From an uncultured Clostridia bacterium (GTDB lineage Bacteria; Bacillota; Clostridia; Oscillospirales; CAG-272), in NCBI GenBank assembly GCA_905235755.1, contig CAJONA010000017.1, forward strand, positions 1 to 13,419: a stretch of DNA of 13,419 bases. Direction: 5' to 3'. Both the position numbers and the translations under genes were made by a program. This document shows, piece after piece, positions 7,155-13,419 of the stretch (the first letter of the stretch is position 1; every line of letters begins with the position of its first letter). The notes under the pieces were generated by a model. It did no database searches, had not been told where the DNA came from, and saw only the letters and a program-made list of their open reading frames with translations.

Positions 7155-9358
7155 AAATTTTTAAAGATATAAAAGCGCTTTTTACAAAAGGCGAAAAAAC
7201 AACGCTTCAGCGTCAGGCGCGCGTGGGACTTATCGCGCTTGCCGTTTTTGCCGTCGGAATCATCGTTTATTTTGCGATAATCGCGCCCTCATTCCGCTCT
7301 GCGGCAAATTATGTGCCGACGCTTTACGACGGCGAGGAGCTTTACGGCTCGAACACGATACTGATGGAAAAATTCCGCTCGCGCGGCGACGTCGTTTCAA
7401 TAGAAGTCAAAAACAAAAACGAGAACTTCACGCTCGCCGCGACAGATCCGGGATCGGACAAGACGGGCTTTAAGATAGTCGGCGCGGAATCGACGGCGTT
7501 CGATCAAAACAACGTGGCGAGCTTTGTCGTAAATTCGCTCCTGCTCGTTACAAATTCCCCGAATTTCGGCACTCAGGACAGAGTGAACGAATACGCGACG
7601 GAGGAAGACCTCATAAATTACGGTCTTGCCGAGTCGGCAGACCCCGCGTATCTCGAAGTGAAGCTCACGGACGGCTCGTCGTATAAAGTCTATATCGGAG
7701 ATGTTCACCCGACGGCAGACGGATATTACGCCATGGTGGACGGCAGACGGAACGTCGTCACGGACGAAACGACGGGCGAAACGAAAGAATACTACATCGT
7801 GTATTCCCTGACGACGTATATTGCTACGACGTTCGTGCAGCAAAAGAGTTCCGTCCTTGTAAGCACGTTCGTGATGCCTTATTTTTCGAACGGCATATAT
7901 CAGCCTAACAATTATCTGCTCGAACGCTTGTCGGACGGCGAATACAGGCGCATTGTCCAAATTCACACGCTGACCGCCGACACGATAACATCGTCCGGCG
8001 AGACGTACAAGCTCGACTATCCGAGCGGATATATCGTAAATGAATCGTCGTTCACGACGTATGTGCTGTCGACGCTCGAATATCTTTCGGCAGACGCCGT
8101 AATAGCGTACGGGAGCAGTGTTTACGATCCCGACGTGTACCTTGCCTGCGGGCTCGATCTCGACCCCGAGCGGCTTGAAAACGGCACCGAAAAATGCTTC
8201 GCGCGCCTTACTTTAAACTTGGACGATATATCGGGCAGAGATTTGTTTGAAAGCGGCGATTACGTCATTTATTTCGGCGACGCATATTACGATGAAAAGC
8301 TCGGCGGCGAGTACAGATACGCGTTTTCTCCGTATTCGGAGACGATCTTTGTCGTAAGCACCGCTGACTTCGAGTATGTAACGTGGCACGCCGTCAGATA
8401 TATAAGCGCGAGGATGTATTATGACAACATCGCCTCGCTCGACTATCTCGAACTTGTCGGACCGGATACGGATATCAGATACACAATCGACGGCGATTAT
8501 ATGACGTATCACGTCGACGTCACGCTCGCAAGCGATACGAGCGTTCCCGTCATGCGCGACGGAGAGCCGCTCACATTCGATGTCGACGCCAAGGTCGTCC
8601 CGCTGGGATCGTACACGCAGACAAAGTTTGAAGGCGAGTTTGAGAATTTCAGAAAGCTCTACTACGTCCTGATAACGAGGGAGTACGCTATCGACGCCGA
8701 TAACAACGTCGGTACGATATCGTCAGAGCCGTCGCGCATAATAAAAATACAGAACACCGAGCGCGACACAAATGAGACATATTACAGATATGACGCTTCC
8801 GGCGAAAAGATATCGTCCGACGGCAAATATGTAACGGCGATATACGACGGCGGATATATCCGCTGCCACAACGTCGTGCTGACAGTAAAAGGTCTTGACG
8901 GCGAGGAGACGACGCTGACATACGAAACGGCGTATTACAACGAAGAAAACGGCCGCTTCTTCTTAAAGGAAGAGGACCGCGCAGACGGCAACTACAAACC
9001 GAAGAACTATTCCATCGACAAAAACGGACATCTTTCAAAGTGGACGTATCTCAACGGCAGTGCGGAAGGCGAATATACGCGCATAGTATATACGTATAAC
9101 TGCTATGATATTTTGTATGATTACACCGATATAAACGGTGTGACGACACAGCGCGTGAATCAGACGTATTGCTACGTCGTCCCCACAACGACCGTATATA
9201 AATATAAGATAAACGTCGACGGCACGCATGAGCTTATCAGCGAGGAGACGACGGTATCCGACGGCGTTTGCATGAGAAATTCGCAGCTCGACAAGTTGTT
9301 CAGCGATTCCGAAAAGCTCATCAACGGCATAGAGATAGACAAGTTCGGAGCGAACTGA
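7151..9358 (+). CDS. Membrane-anchored DUF4340-like protein of Gld-type ABC system
   Basis: A 735-residue protein with a short basic cytoplasmic N-terminus, one transmembrane helix (about 25-46) and a very long extracytoplasmic part. Its place after GldA/F/G-like genes and its motifs fit the DUF4340 group, which commonly closes such operons; function is unknown. Two segments resemble each other. Near 123-245 there is INYGLA, then YKVYIGD (178-184), GYYAMVDG and YIVYSL. Near 300-435 there is LACGLD, then YVIYFGD (371-377), YRYAFSPYSETIFVVS and SARMYYDNIASLDYLEL. This suggests two DUF4340-like repeats, which would explain the large size. The C-terminal third (about 500-735) is Tyr-, Thr- and Asp-rich and looks beta-strand rich. 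The start ATG overlaps the preceding stop (ATGA) and has AGGAGA (7137-7142) upstream. A strong terminator follows the stop. Confidence 0.78.
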   Translation: MKIFKDIKALFTKGEKTTLQRQARVGLIALAVFAVGIIVYFAIIAPSFRSAANYVPTLYDGEELYGSNTILMEKFRSRGDVVSIEVKNKNENFTLAATDPGSDKTGFKIVGAESTAFDQNNVASFVVNSLLLVTNSPNFGTQDRVNEYATEEDLINYGLAESADPAYLEVKLTDGSSYKVYIGDVHPTADGYYAMVDGRRNVVTDETTGETKEYYIVYSLTTYIATTFVQQKSSVLVSTFVMPYFSNGIYQPNNYLLERLSDGEYRRIVQIHTLTADTITSSGETYKLDYPSGYIVNESSFTTYVLSTLEYLSADAVIAYGSSVYDPDVYLACGLDLDPERLENGTEKCFARLTLNLDDISGRDLFESGDYVIYFGDAYYDEKLGGEYRYAFSPYSETIFVVSTADFEYVTWHAVRYISARMYYDNIASLDYLELVGPDTDIRYTIDGDYMTYHVDVTLASDTSVPVMRDGEPLTFDVDAKVVPLGSYTQTKFEGEFENFRKLYYVLITREYAIDADNNVGTISSEPSRIIKIQNTERDTNETYYRYDASGEKISSDGKYVTAIYDGGYIRCHNVVLTVKGLDGEETTLTYETAYYNEENGRFFLKEEDRADGNYKPKNYSIDKNGHLSKWTYLNGSAEGEYTRIVYTYNCYDILYDYTDINGVTTQRVNQTYCYVVPTTTVYKYKINVDGTHELISEETTVSDGVCMRNSQLDKLFSDSEKLINGIEIDKFGAN

Positions 9359-9370
9359 GTTATGAGTTAT

Positions 9371-9404
9371 ATGTAAAAAAGCACCTTCGGGTGCTTTTTT
9401 ACAT
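9371..9404 (+). terminator. Strong rho-independent terminator with UUCG tetraloop
   Basis: A perfect 15-bp stem (9371-9385 / 9390-9404) encloses a TTCG tetraloop flanked by a C-G pair. The centre reads AAAAAAGCACC-TTCG-GGTGCTTTTTT, so the stem carries an A-run before and a T-run after and could act in both directions. It lies 12 bases after the stop of the last gene in the lipid kinase-ABC unit and marks the end of that operon. Confidence 0.93.
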
Positions 9405-9420
9405 TTCTAAATATCTTTCT

Positions 9421-9699
9421 CTTTTTTCTTTCGGGAGCACAGCCGCGTTCTTTTCCGCGCGGCGCGGCTTTTCTCGCGCGTGCATCGGCGCTCACGGTGT
9501 TCTCTTCCGCGCAACGTGCGCGAACGACGTACTTTTCTTGCTTCTGCAAGAAAAGATACCAAAAGAAGCAGACAAGCGTGCCGCTTGAGCGCTTGCGTAG
9601 TGCATATAAAGCCGAGAAAATACGTCGTTTCCCCTCGCCTGAAACGTCGTCGCACCGCTCCTTTGGTTTCTAAATTTTGCTCCGCAAAATTTACCGGCG
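9421..9699 (-). repeat. Dispersed structured repeat, copy B (inverted relative to A and C)
   Basis: Read on the minus strand, this copy has the same module order as copy C. First comes a hairpin TAAATTTTGC-TCC-GCAAAATTTA (9671-9680/9684-9693), then a GAAAC/GTTTC-closed segment (9641-9645/9666-9670). The junction module on the plus strand, GCTTGCGTAGTGCATATAAA (9591-9610), continues into GCCG and is nearly identical to C. Next are the CAAGCG/CGCTTG hairpin (9573-9587), the box CTTCTTTTGGTATC, and a hairpin CTTTTCTTG-CTTCTG-CAAGAAAAG (9532-9540/9547-9555). Last is a GC/A-rich array of GCGCGG(A)GAAAA-like units down to about 9440. No gene is supported; open frames crossing it are arginine/cysteine-rich and lack convincing start signals. 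Confidence 0.75.
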
Positions 9700-9900
9700 A
9701 AAAAGGCAAAGATCCGTCGAGTTCAAGCCGGAAGTGAAACGCGTGCCGAGAATGATAAAATTTTATCCTATGTGGCGCGCGTTTAAAACTACGGTTTTAG
9801 TTGCAACGCCCTTTTGCGTAGCGTAGCGGCCGCGAGGGAGTGAATGACGACCTGAATGGTCGTCAGAGCCGAGCGGTGACCGAGCCGCAGCGAGAAGTTC
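9700..9900. other. Spacer between inverted repeat copies, with hairpins but no gene
   Basis: About 200 bases lie between copies B and C. A perfect 14-bp palindrome GATAAAATTTTATC is at 9754-9767. A hairpin TGACGACC-TGAAT-GGTCGTCA is at 9845-9852/9858-9865, followed by GC-rich sequence (GAGCGGTGACCGAGCCGC) that runs into copy C. No open frame with start signals and no recognised RNA gene was found. A tRNA-like GTTCAAGCC at 9721-9729 has no cloverleaf around it. Confidence 0.5.
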
Positions 9901-10200
9901 CGGCGGTTAATTTTGCTGTGCAAAATTAAAAAGCGGAGACGCCGTGCGGCGACGCTTTAGACGGGGAGCAAAATAATGTGCATTTGCGGCTTTATCTGCA
10001 CTACGCAAGCCCCGCGGCTTTGGAGCGGCGCACTTCTTTTGGTATCTTTTCTTGTGCGAGCAAGAAAAGTACATAGAGAAAAGTATTTTCGCGCTGACGC
10101 GCGAAAAACAGCGGCGCGAGCAAGAAAAGTGCACTGCCCTGCGCCGCATCGGCGCGCGGAAAATAGCGGCGCGCGGGAAAATCCGGCGCGAGAAATGCCG
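9901..10200 (+). repeat. Dispersed structured repeat, copy C
   Basis: This copy reads on the plus strand. In order: a hairpin TTAATTTTGC-TGT-GCAAAATTAA (9907-9916/9920-9929); a two-part stem AAAGCG...CGCTTT (9930-9958) around an inner CGCC/GGCG; the CTGCACTACGCAAGC module (from 9997) shared with B; a hairpin AAGCC-CCGC-GGCTT (10007-10020); the CTTCTTTTGGTATC box; a hairpin CTTTTCTTG-TGCGAG-CAAGAAAAG (10046-10054/10061-10069); then a GC/A array. Array cores at 10152, 10169 and 10186 keep an exact 17-bp period, like copy A; earlier, less regular cores are at 10099 and 10114. It abuts the terminator of the minus-strand flavodiiron gene. No coding function is supported. Confidence 0.75.
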
Positions 10201-10205
10201 CTCGC

Positions 10206-10236
10206 AAAAAAATCGCACGCCACAGCGTGCGATTTT
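10206..10236 (-). terminator. Rho-independent terminator of flavodiiron gene
   Basis: A perfect 12-bp stem (10209-10220 / 10225-10236) with a four-base loop CACA (plus strand) lies seven bases past the stop codon of the minus-strand gene. On the minus strand the stem GCGTGCGATTTT runs into seven T residues (the A-run at 10206-10212). This is a classical intrinsic terminator for that gene, facing the UUCG terminator of the plus-strand operon across the repeat region. Confidence 0.9.
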
Positions 10237-10243
10237 ATCATTA

Positions 10244-12034
10244 TCATTTCAGCGGCTCGAAGTCCTGCGCGCCGTGCTTGCAGAGCGGGCAGACAAAATC
10301 CTCGGGCAGTTCGTCGCCCTCGTATACATATCCGCAAACTTTGCAGACGTATCCCTTTTTGACGTTCGTTTCGGGCTTCGGCTTGACGTTTGCCTGATAG
10401 TACGAATATGTCATCGTCTCTCTGTCGTTCATCACACGCGCCTCCGTTATAGAACAGATGAACAGCCCGTGCGTGCCCATATCCATATACTGCTCGACTT
10501 TGAGCGACATGAACGCATTGATATGCTTTTCGAGGAACACAAGGCCGTTGTCGGAGCGCGGCGGCGTCTGTCCCGCGAATTTGTCGACGGCGCGGCCGCT
10601 GACAAATCCAAACGACTTGAACACGTCAAAAGGCGCGTCGACCGACAGGCAGTTGACGTTCATAATGCCCGTCTGCTTTATCACATGGTGCGAGTAATTT
10701 TCCTTATTTATCGCCACGGCGACTCTGTTCGGGCTCGACGTAAGCTGCGTTACCGTGTTGACGATGAGTCCGTTGTCCTTTTTGCCGTCGTTTGACGTGA
10801 CGACATACAGTCCGTAGCCGATCTTAAAGAGCGCCGTCATATCGTTTTTGTTCGCCATTTCGCTCGAACGCGCGACAAAATCGCGGCAAAGCTCGCTCAC
10901 GACGGCGGCGATCTGCTCGCCGTTCGCGGCGGAAAGCGCCGATTTTATGCTGATGACCGGCTCTACGAACGTCAGATTTTTGCACGGCGCGAGCTTTTCC
11001 TTCATCACCTTCGCAGCGAGAGGCGCCCACGAGCCGTTTTCGATAAACGCGACGGTGCGATTTTTAAATCCGCGCTCGACAAGGCAGTCGATAAACTCCC
11101 TCATATACGGGAATATATCGGCGTTGTACGTCGTCGTCGCAAGGACGAGTTTGCTGTAACGGAACGCCTCCGCGACTACGAGCGCCATATCGGTGCGGGC
11201 GAGGTCGTACACCTTGACGACGGGACTTCCGCTATGCGTGAGTTTTTCAGCGAGAGAGACCGCCGCCTTTTTCGTGTTTCCGTAAACCGAAGTGTATGCG
11301 ATGACTACGCCTTCGCTCTCGGGCTCATACGACGACCACGTGTTATAAAGACCGATATAATGCGGCAGATCCTTATCCAGCACGGGGCCGTGAAGCGGGC
11401 ATATCTTTTCAATATCGAGCACGGCCGCTTTTTTGAGCACGCTCTGCACCTGCGCTCCGTATTTACCTACGATGCCGATATAGTAGCGGCGGGCTTCGTC
11501 GTCCCACGGCTCATCGACGTCGAGCGCGCCGAATTTGCCGAAAGCGTCGGCGGAGAACAGCACCTTGTCAGTGCTGTCATACGTCATCATGACCTCCGGC
11601 CAGTGCACCATCGGCGCGAACACGAACGTGAGCGTGTGTCTGCCCAAAGTCAGCGTGTCGCCGTCAGCCACCGTTACGGCGTTTTCCGACAGATCGAGGT
11701 CGAAGAAATTTTTTATCATGCCGAGAGTTTTCGCGTTGGCGACGACCTTCGTGTTCGGGTATATTTTAAGGAAATTGGCTATGTTGGCGGAATGGTCGGG
11801 TTCCATGTGTTGAACTATCAGATAGTCGGGAGACTTTCCGCCGAGGGCACTTGCGACGTTGTCGAGCCATTCGTGCGTGAAGCGCGCGTCGACGGTGTCC
11901 ATGACGGCTGTTTTTTCGTCTGCAATGACGTATGAGTTATACGCCATGCCGTTTGGGACTTTATAATGGCCTTCGAAAAGGTCGATATCATGATCGTTTA
12001 CGCCGATATAAATGATGTCGTTTGTGATATTCAT
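10244..12034 (-). CDS. Flavodiiron protein fused to flavin reductase and rubredoxin domains
   Basis: A 596-residue cytoplasmic flavodiiron oxygen and/or nitric oxide reductase, which reduces O2 to water or NO to N2O at a diiron site. Domains: metallo-beta-lactamase-like (about 1-240) with all seven diiron ligands, H76, E78, D80 and H81 in QHMEPDHS, H144 in MVHWPE, D163 in SADAFG, H215 in CPLHGP; flavodoxin (about 242-390) with the FMN loop TSVYGNT (248-254); flavin reductase-like split barrel (about 400-545); C-terminal rubredoxin (about 560-596) with CKVCG (C564, C567) and CPLC (C582, C585). Only 14 residues separate the two cysteine pairs, about half the classical rubredoxin spacing. The added domains suggest that one chain can pass electrons from a reduced nicotinamide to the diiron centre (inference). 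GGAGG (12041-12045, minus) precedes the start. It is a single-gene unit with its own promoter and terminator. Confidence 0.95.
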   Translation of the reverse strand: MNITNDIIYIGVNDHDIDLFEGHYKVPNGMAYNSYVIADEKTAVMDTVDARFTHEWLDNVASALGGKSPDYLIVQHMEPDHSANIANFLKIYPNTKVVANAKTLGMIKNFFDLDLSENAVTVADGDTLTLGRHTLTFVFAPMVHWPEVMMTYDSTDKVLFSADAFGKFGALDVDEPWDDEARRYYIGIVGKYGAQVQSVLKKAAVLDIEKICPLHGPVLDKDLPHYIGLYNTWSSYEPESEGVVIAYTSVYGNTKKAAVSLAEKLTHSGSPVVKVYDLARTDMALVVAEAFRYSKLVLATTTYNADIFPYMREFIDCLVERGFKNRTVAFIENGSWAPLAAKVMKEKLAPCKNLTFVEPVISIKSALSAANGEQIAAVVSELCRDFVARSSEMANKNDMTALFKIGYGLYVVTSNDGKKDNGLIVNTVTQLTSSPNRVAVAINKENYSHHVIKQTGIMNVNCLSVDAPFDVFKSFGFVSGRAVDKFAGQTPPRSDNGLVFLEKHINAFMSLKVEQYMDMGTHGLFICSITEARVMNDRETMTYSYYQANVKPKPETNVKKGYVCKVCGYVYEGDELPEDFVCPLCKHGAQDFEPLK

Positions 12035-12065
12035 ATATTTCCTCCGAAAATTTTTCCTTTTCTTA

Positions 12066-12094
12066 ATTGTACCATATTATTTTATATATTGCAA
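12066..12094 (-). promoter_or_regulatory. Promoter for flavodiiron gene
   Basis: Read on the minus strand, TTGCAA (12089-12094) and TACAAT (12066-12071) are separated by exactly 17 bases. The predicted start is near 12058, giving a leader of about 24 nt with a well-placed GGAGG. It stands back to back with the promoter of the next gene, ten bases apart. No FNR- or Rex-like dyad was recognised with confidence. Confidence 0.65.
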
Positions 12095-12104
12095 GGAAAA
12101 TGTA

Positions 12105-12133
12105 TTGACTTATAAAAGTAAATATTATAAAAT
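12105..12133 (+). promoter_or_regulatory. Promoter for glycerophosphodiesterase gene
   Basis: TTGACT (12105-12110) and TAAAAT (12128-12133) are spaced by 17 bases in very AT-rich DNA. The start would fall near 12140, about 30 nt before the ATG at 12172, with CGGAGG at 12161-12166 as ribosome binding site. An alternative -10 (TATAAA, 12126-12131) would give a 15-base spacer and is less likely. Confidence 0.65.
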
Positions 12134-12171
12134 ATCATTGAAAAAATTTACAAAAGCAAACGGAGGCATAT

Positions 12172-12987
12172 ATGAATTACTGGACGCAGAGCAAAGACAA
12201 TATTTTTGTCGCGGGACACCGCGGCTTCTCGGAAAAATACCCCGAAAATACGATGGAGTCGATGGAGGCCGCCGTCGAGCTCGGCGTAGATCAGCTCGAA
12301 ACGGACATACGCGTTACAAAAGACGGCGAACTCGTGCTTCATCACGACTATATGGTCGACCGCACGACGAACGGCGAAGGACACGTCCGCGATCTGACGC
12401 TCGAACAACTGAGAAAGCTCGACGCGGGCTGCAAAAAATCGTCCCGCTTCAAGGGCGTGAAGATACCGACGTTTATCGAGTTTATGGATTTTGTCAGCAA
12501 AGTGCCGAACCTCACCGTCAACTTCGAGTTCAAAGAATACCCGCGCGATTGGAAAGACGACACACCGTACATCGTCGCCGACAAGATAATCAAAATAATC
12601 GAAGATTACAACTTCGCCGACAGAGCGATTTTGAATTCGTTCAGCCCAAAGATACACGAGTACATCGTCGGCAAATACGGCAAAAAATACAAGCATCACG
12701 TATATTATCCCGTCGCGTCGATGCTCGGCGGCGAAAAGATCACGCTCAACCCGTACGAATATGCGTACTCCGCGTGTATGTATCGCGGATTTTGGAGCGA
12801 TCAGCCGCTCGCGACGAAAGAGGAGTGCGATATGATGTGGTCGCGCGGCGTTCAGCCGTGGGCGCCCGCCGAAGTAAGCGGCGCGGACGGCGTCGAGGCG
12901 ATGATAGAGCGCGGTTATCCGCTCGTAACATGCAACGATCCCGAAACCGTTTTAAACGAACTGCGCAAAAGAGGAAAACACAAATAA
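12172..12987 (+). CDS. Glycerophosphodiester phosphodiesterase (GDPD family)
   Basis: A 271-residue GDPD-family enzyme that hydrolyses glycerophosphodiesters (deacylated phospholipids such as glycerophosphoethanolamine or glycerophosphoglycerol) to glycerol-3-phosphate and an alcohol. The TIM-barrel motifs are all present: AGHRG with His16 and Arg17, PENT (24-27), ETD with Glu43 and Asp45 as metal ligands, and LHHD with His58 (57-59), followed by DRTTNGEG and a family-typical LTLEQLRKLDAG. Near the C-terminus RGYPLVTCNDPE fits the last barrel strand, where these enzymes read VNGWVTNDP-like sequence. There is no signal peptide or membrane segment, so it is probably cytoplasmic, in contrast to secreted GlpQ. 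The start follows CGGAGG by five bases. It is divergent from the flavodiiron gene and closed by a terminator. Head-group preference cannot be read from the sequence. Confidence 0.93.
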   Translation: MNYWTQSKDNIFVAGHRGFSEKYPENTMESMEAAVELGVDQLETDIRVTKDGELVLHHDYMVDRTTNGEGHVRDLTLEQLRKLDAGCKKSSRFKGVKIPTFIEFMDFVSKVPNLTVNFEFKEYPRDWKDDTPYIVADKIIKIIEDYNFADRAILNSFSPKIHEYIVGKYGKKYKHHVYYPVASMLGGEKITLNPYEYAYSACMYRGFWSDQPLATKEECDMMWSRGVQPWAPAEVSGADGVEAMIERGYPLVTCNDPETVLNELRKRGKHK

Positions 12988-12991
12988 GCGA

Positions 12992-13017
12992 AAAGATCCC
13001 GCCGAAGCGGGATCTTT
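12992..13017. terminator. Bidirectional terminator between convergent genes
   Basis: An 11-bp stem AAAGATCCCGC (12992-13002) / GCGGGATCTTT (13007-13017) with loop CGAA begins five bases after the glycerophosphodiesterase stop, and its last base falls in the stop codon of the convergent minus-strand gene. The plus strand continues TTTCATTTTATC. On the minus strand a TTTTCGCTTATTTG run follows. It probably serves both genes. Confidence 0.8.
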
Positions 13018-13419
13018 CATTTTATCAAGTCCGCGAGCGCTTCGGCGAGTATCGACGCCGCGCTTATCGCCTCCGAGTACGTGTTTCCGCACGCGCCGAT
13101 CCTCGCCGTGATAAACACGGCGTCGGTGTTTTGATTCAAAACTCCGTCCGTCGTTTCAACGAGCGCCGCCTTCGGCGCTTTTCCGTTCATCGCTTCGGCA
13201 AGCGCCGCGGCGTTGCCCGAGCGCGTATCAAAACGTTCGCCGTCCTTTGCGGCGATAAGCGCCGTCTGCGCGAAGATCTCATCGCCGCTTCGCGCTATCG
13301 GGCGAAGCACTTCACCGCCGTCCCCGACGAGCGCCGCGCGCCCGATATCTACGACATATCCGACGTCGTTTTCATTCATATATTCCGCTATCGCGTCTGC
13401 CGCCGCGGCGTACGCGCCT
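13017..13419 (-). CDS. Unrecognised protein, C-terminal part only
   Basis: A minus-strand open frame ends with TGA at 13017-13019 and stays open to the window edge. The visible 133 residues are therefore the C-terminal portion of a longer gene. A methionine at 13377-13379 is probably internal: translation upstream of it continues without a stop (GAYAAAADAIAEY), and no ribosome binding site precedes it. The visible part is alanine-rich and soluble-looking, with segments such as VGYVVDIGRAALVGDGGEV and GACGNTYSEAISAASI and one cysteine near the end. There is no transmembrane segment. I do not recognise the family. Codon use (many GCG, GCC and ATA codons) matches the neighbours, and it ends at the shared terminator, which supports it as a real gene. 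Confidence 0.7.
   Translation of the reverse strand, partial: GAYAAAADAIAEYMNENDVGYVVDIGRAALVGDGGEVLRPIARSGDEIFAQTALIAAKDGERFDTRSGNAAALAEAMNGKAPKAALVETTDGVLNQNTDAVFITARIGACGNTYSEAISAASILAEALADLIK

Noticed and set aside
9715..9735. tRNA T-arm-like GTTCAAGCC
   Set aside because: No acceptor, D or anticodon stems can be folded around it.
9780..9830. CRISPR-repeat-like GTTTAAAACTACGGTTTTAG
   Set aside because: It occurs once, with no regularly spaced copies and no cas genes nearby.
9421..10200. Insertion sequence with a degraded transposase
   Set aside because: None of the six frames shows transposase motifs, and no target duplication could be identified. The similarity between the arms is better described as two copies of a small structured repeat.
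10052..10795. 247-codon plus-strand open frame from repeat C into the flavodiiron gene
   Set aside because: It starts in repeat DNA, crosses the terminator hairpin and runs antisense to the rubredoxin and flavin reductase domains.
11234..11935. 233-codon plus-strand open frame inside the flavodiiron gene
   Set aside because: It is a shadow frame opposite a protein with all ligand motifs intact; no ribosome binding site or recognisable product.

Overview
The window looks like chromosomal DNA from an uncultured, anaerobic Bacillota (Clostridia-type) bacterium. Support for this: strong Shine-Dalgarno sequences (AAAGGAGG, CGGAGG), AT-rich promoters with TTGNNN-17-TANNNT geometry, compact operons, and a fused flavodiiron/rubredoxin oxygen-detoxification protein typical of anaerobes. 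Coding DNA is CpG-rich, with heavy use of NCG codons (ACG, GCG, TCG) and of ATA for isoleucine. This codon use also produces long spurious antisense open frames. No rRNA, tRNA, CRISPR array, transposase or phage gene was seen.

Layout: (1) 1-484 has no gene. It holds a palindromic GGGCGATTC-type repeat at the left edge, copy A of a structured dispersed repeat, a terminator-like hairpin and a good promoter. (2) 485-2891 is a two-gene unit: an S33-type alpha/beta hydrolase (monoacylglycerol-lipase-like) and glycerol kinase. (3) 2919-9404 looks like one transcription unit with its own promoter: a diacylglycerol-kinase-family lipid kinase, then four tightly packed genes for a GldA/GldF/GldG-like ABC system with a DUF4340-like protein, closed by a perfect UUCG-loop terminator. 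(4) 9405-10205 has no gene. It contains two more repeat copies, B and C, in inverted orientation between two convergent terminators. (5) 10244-12034 (minus) is a multidomain flavodiiron protein (metallo-beta-lactamase, flavodoxin, flavin reductase, short-spaced rubredoxin). (6) A compact divergent promoter region separates it from a plus-strand glycerophosphodiester phosphodiesterase (12172-12987). (7) A bidirectional terminator lies between that gene and an unrecognised minus-strand gene cut by the right edge.

Functional reading: four enzymes (monoacylglycerol-type hydrolase, glycerol kinase, lipid kinase, glycerophosphodiesterase) point to glycerol, glycerol-3-phosphate or phosphatidate turnover. 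The least understood part is the Gld-like ABC exporter that appears to be co-transcribed with a lipid kinase; its substrate is unknown. The most unusual non-coding signal is the three-copy repeat family, whose hairpins are kept by paired base changes and which carries an internal 17-bp-period GC/A-rich array.
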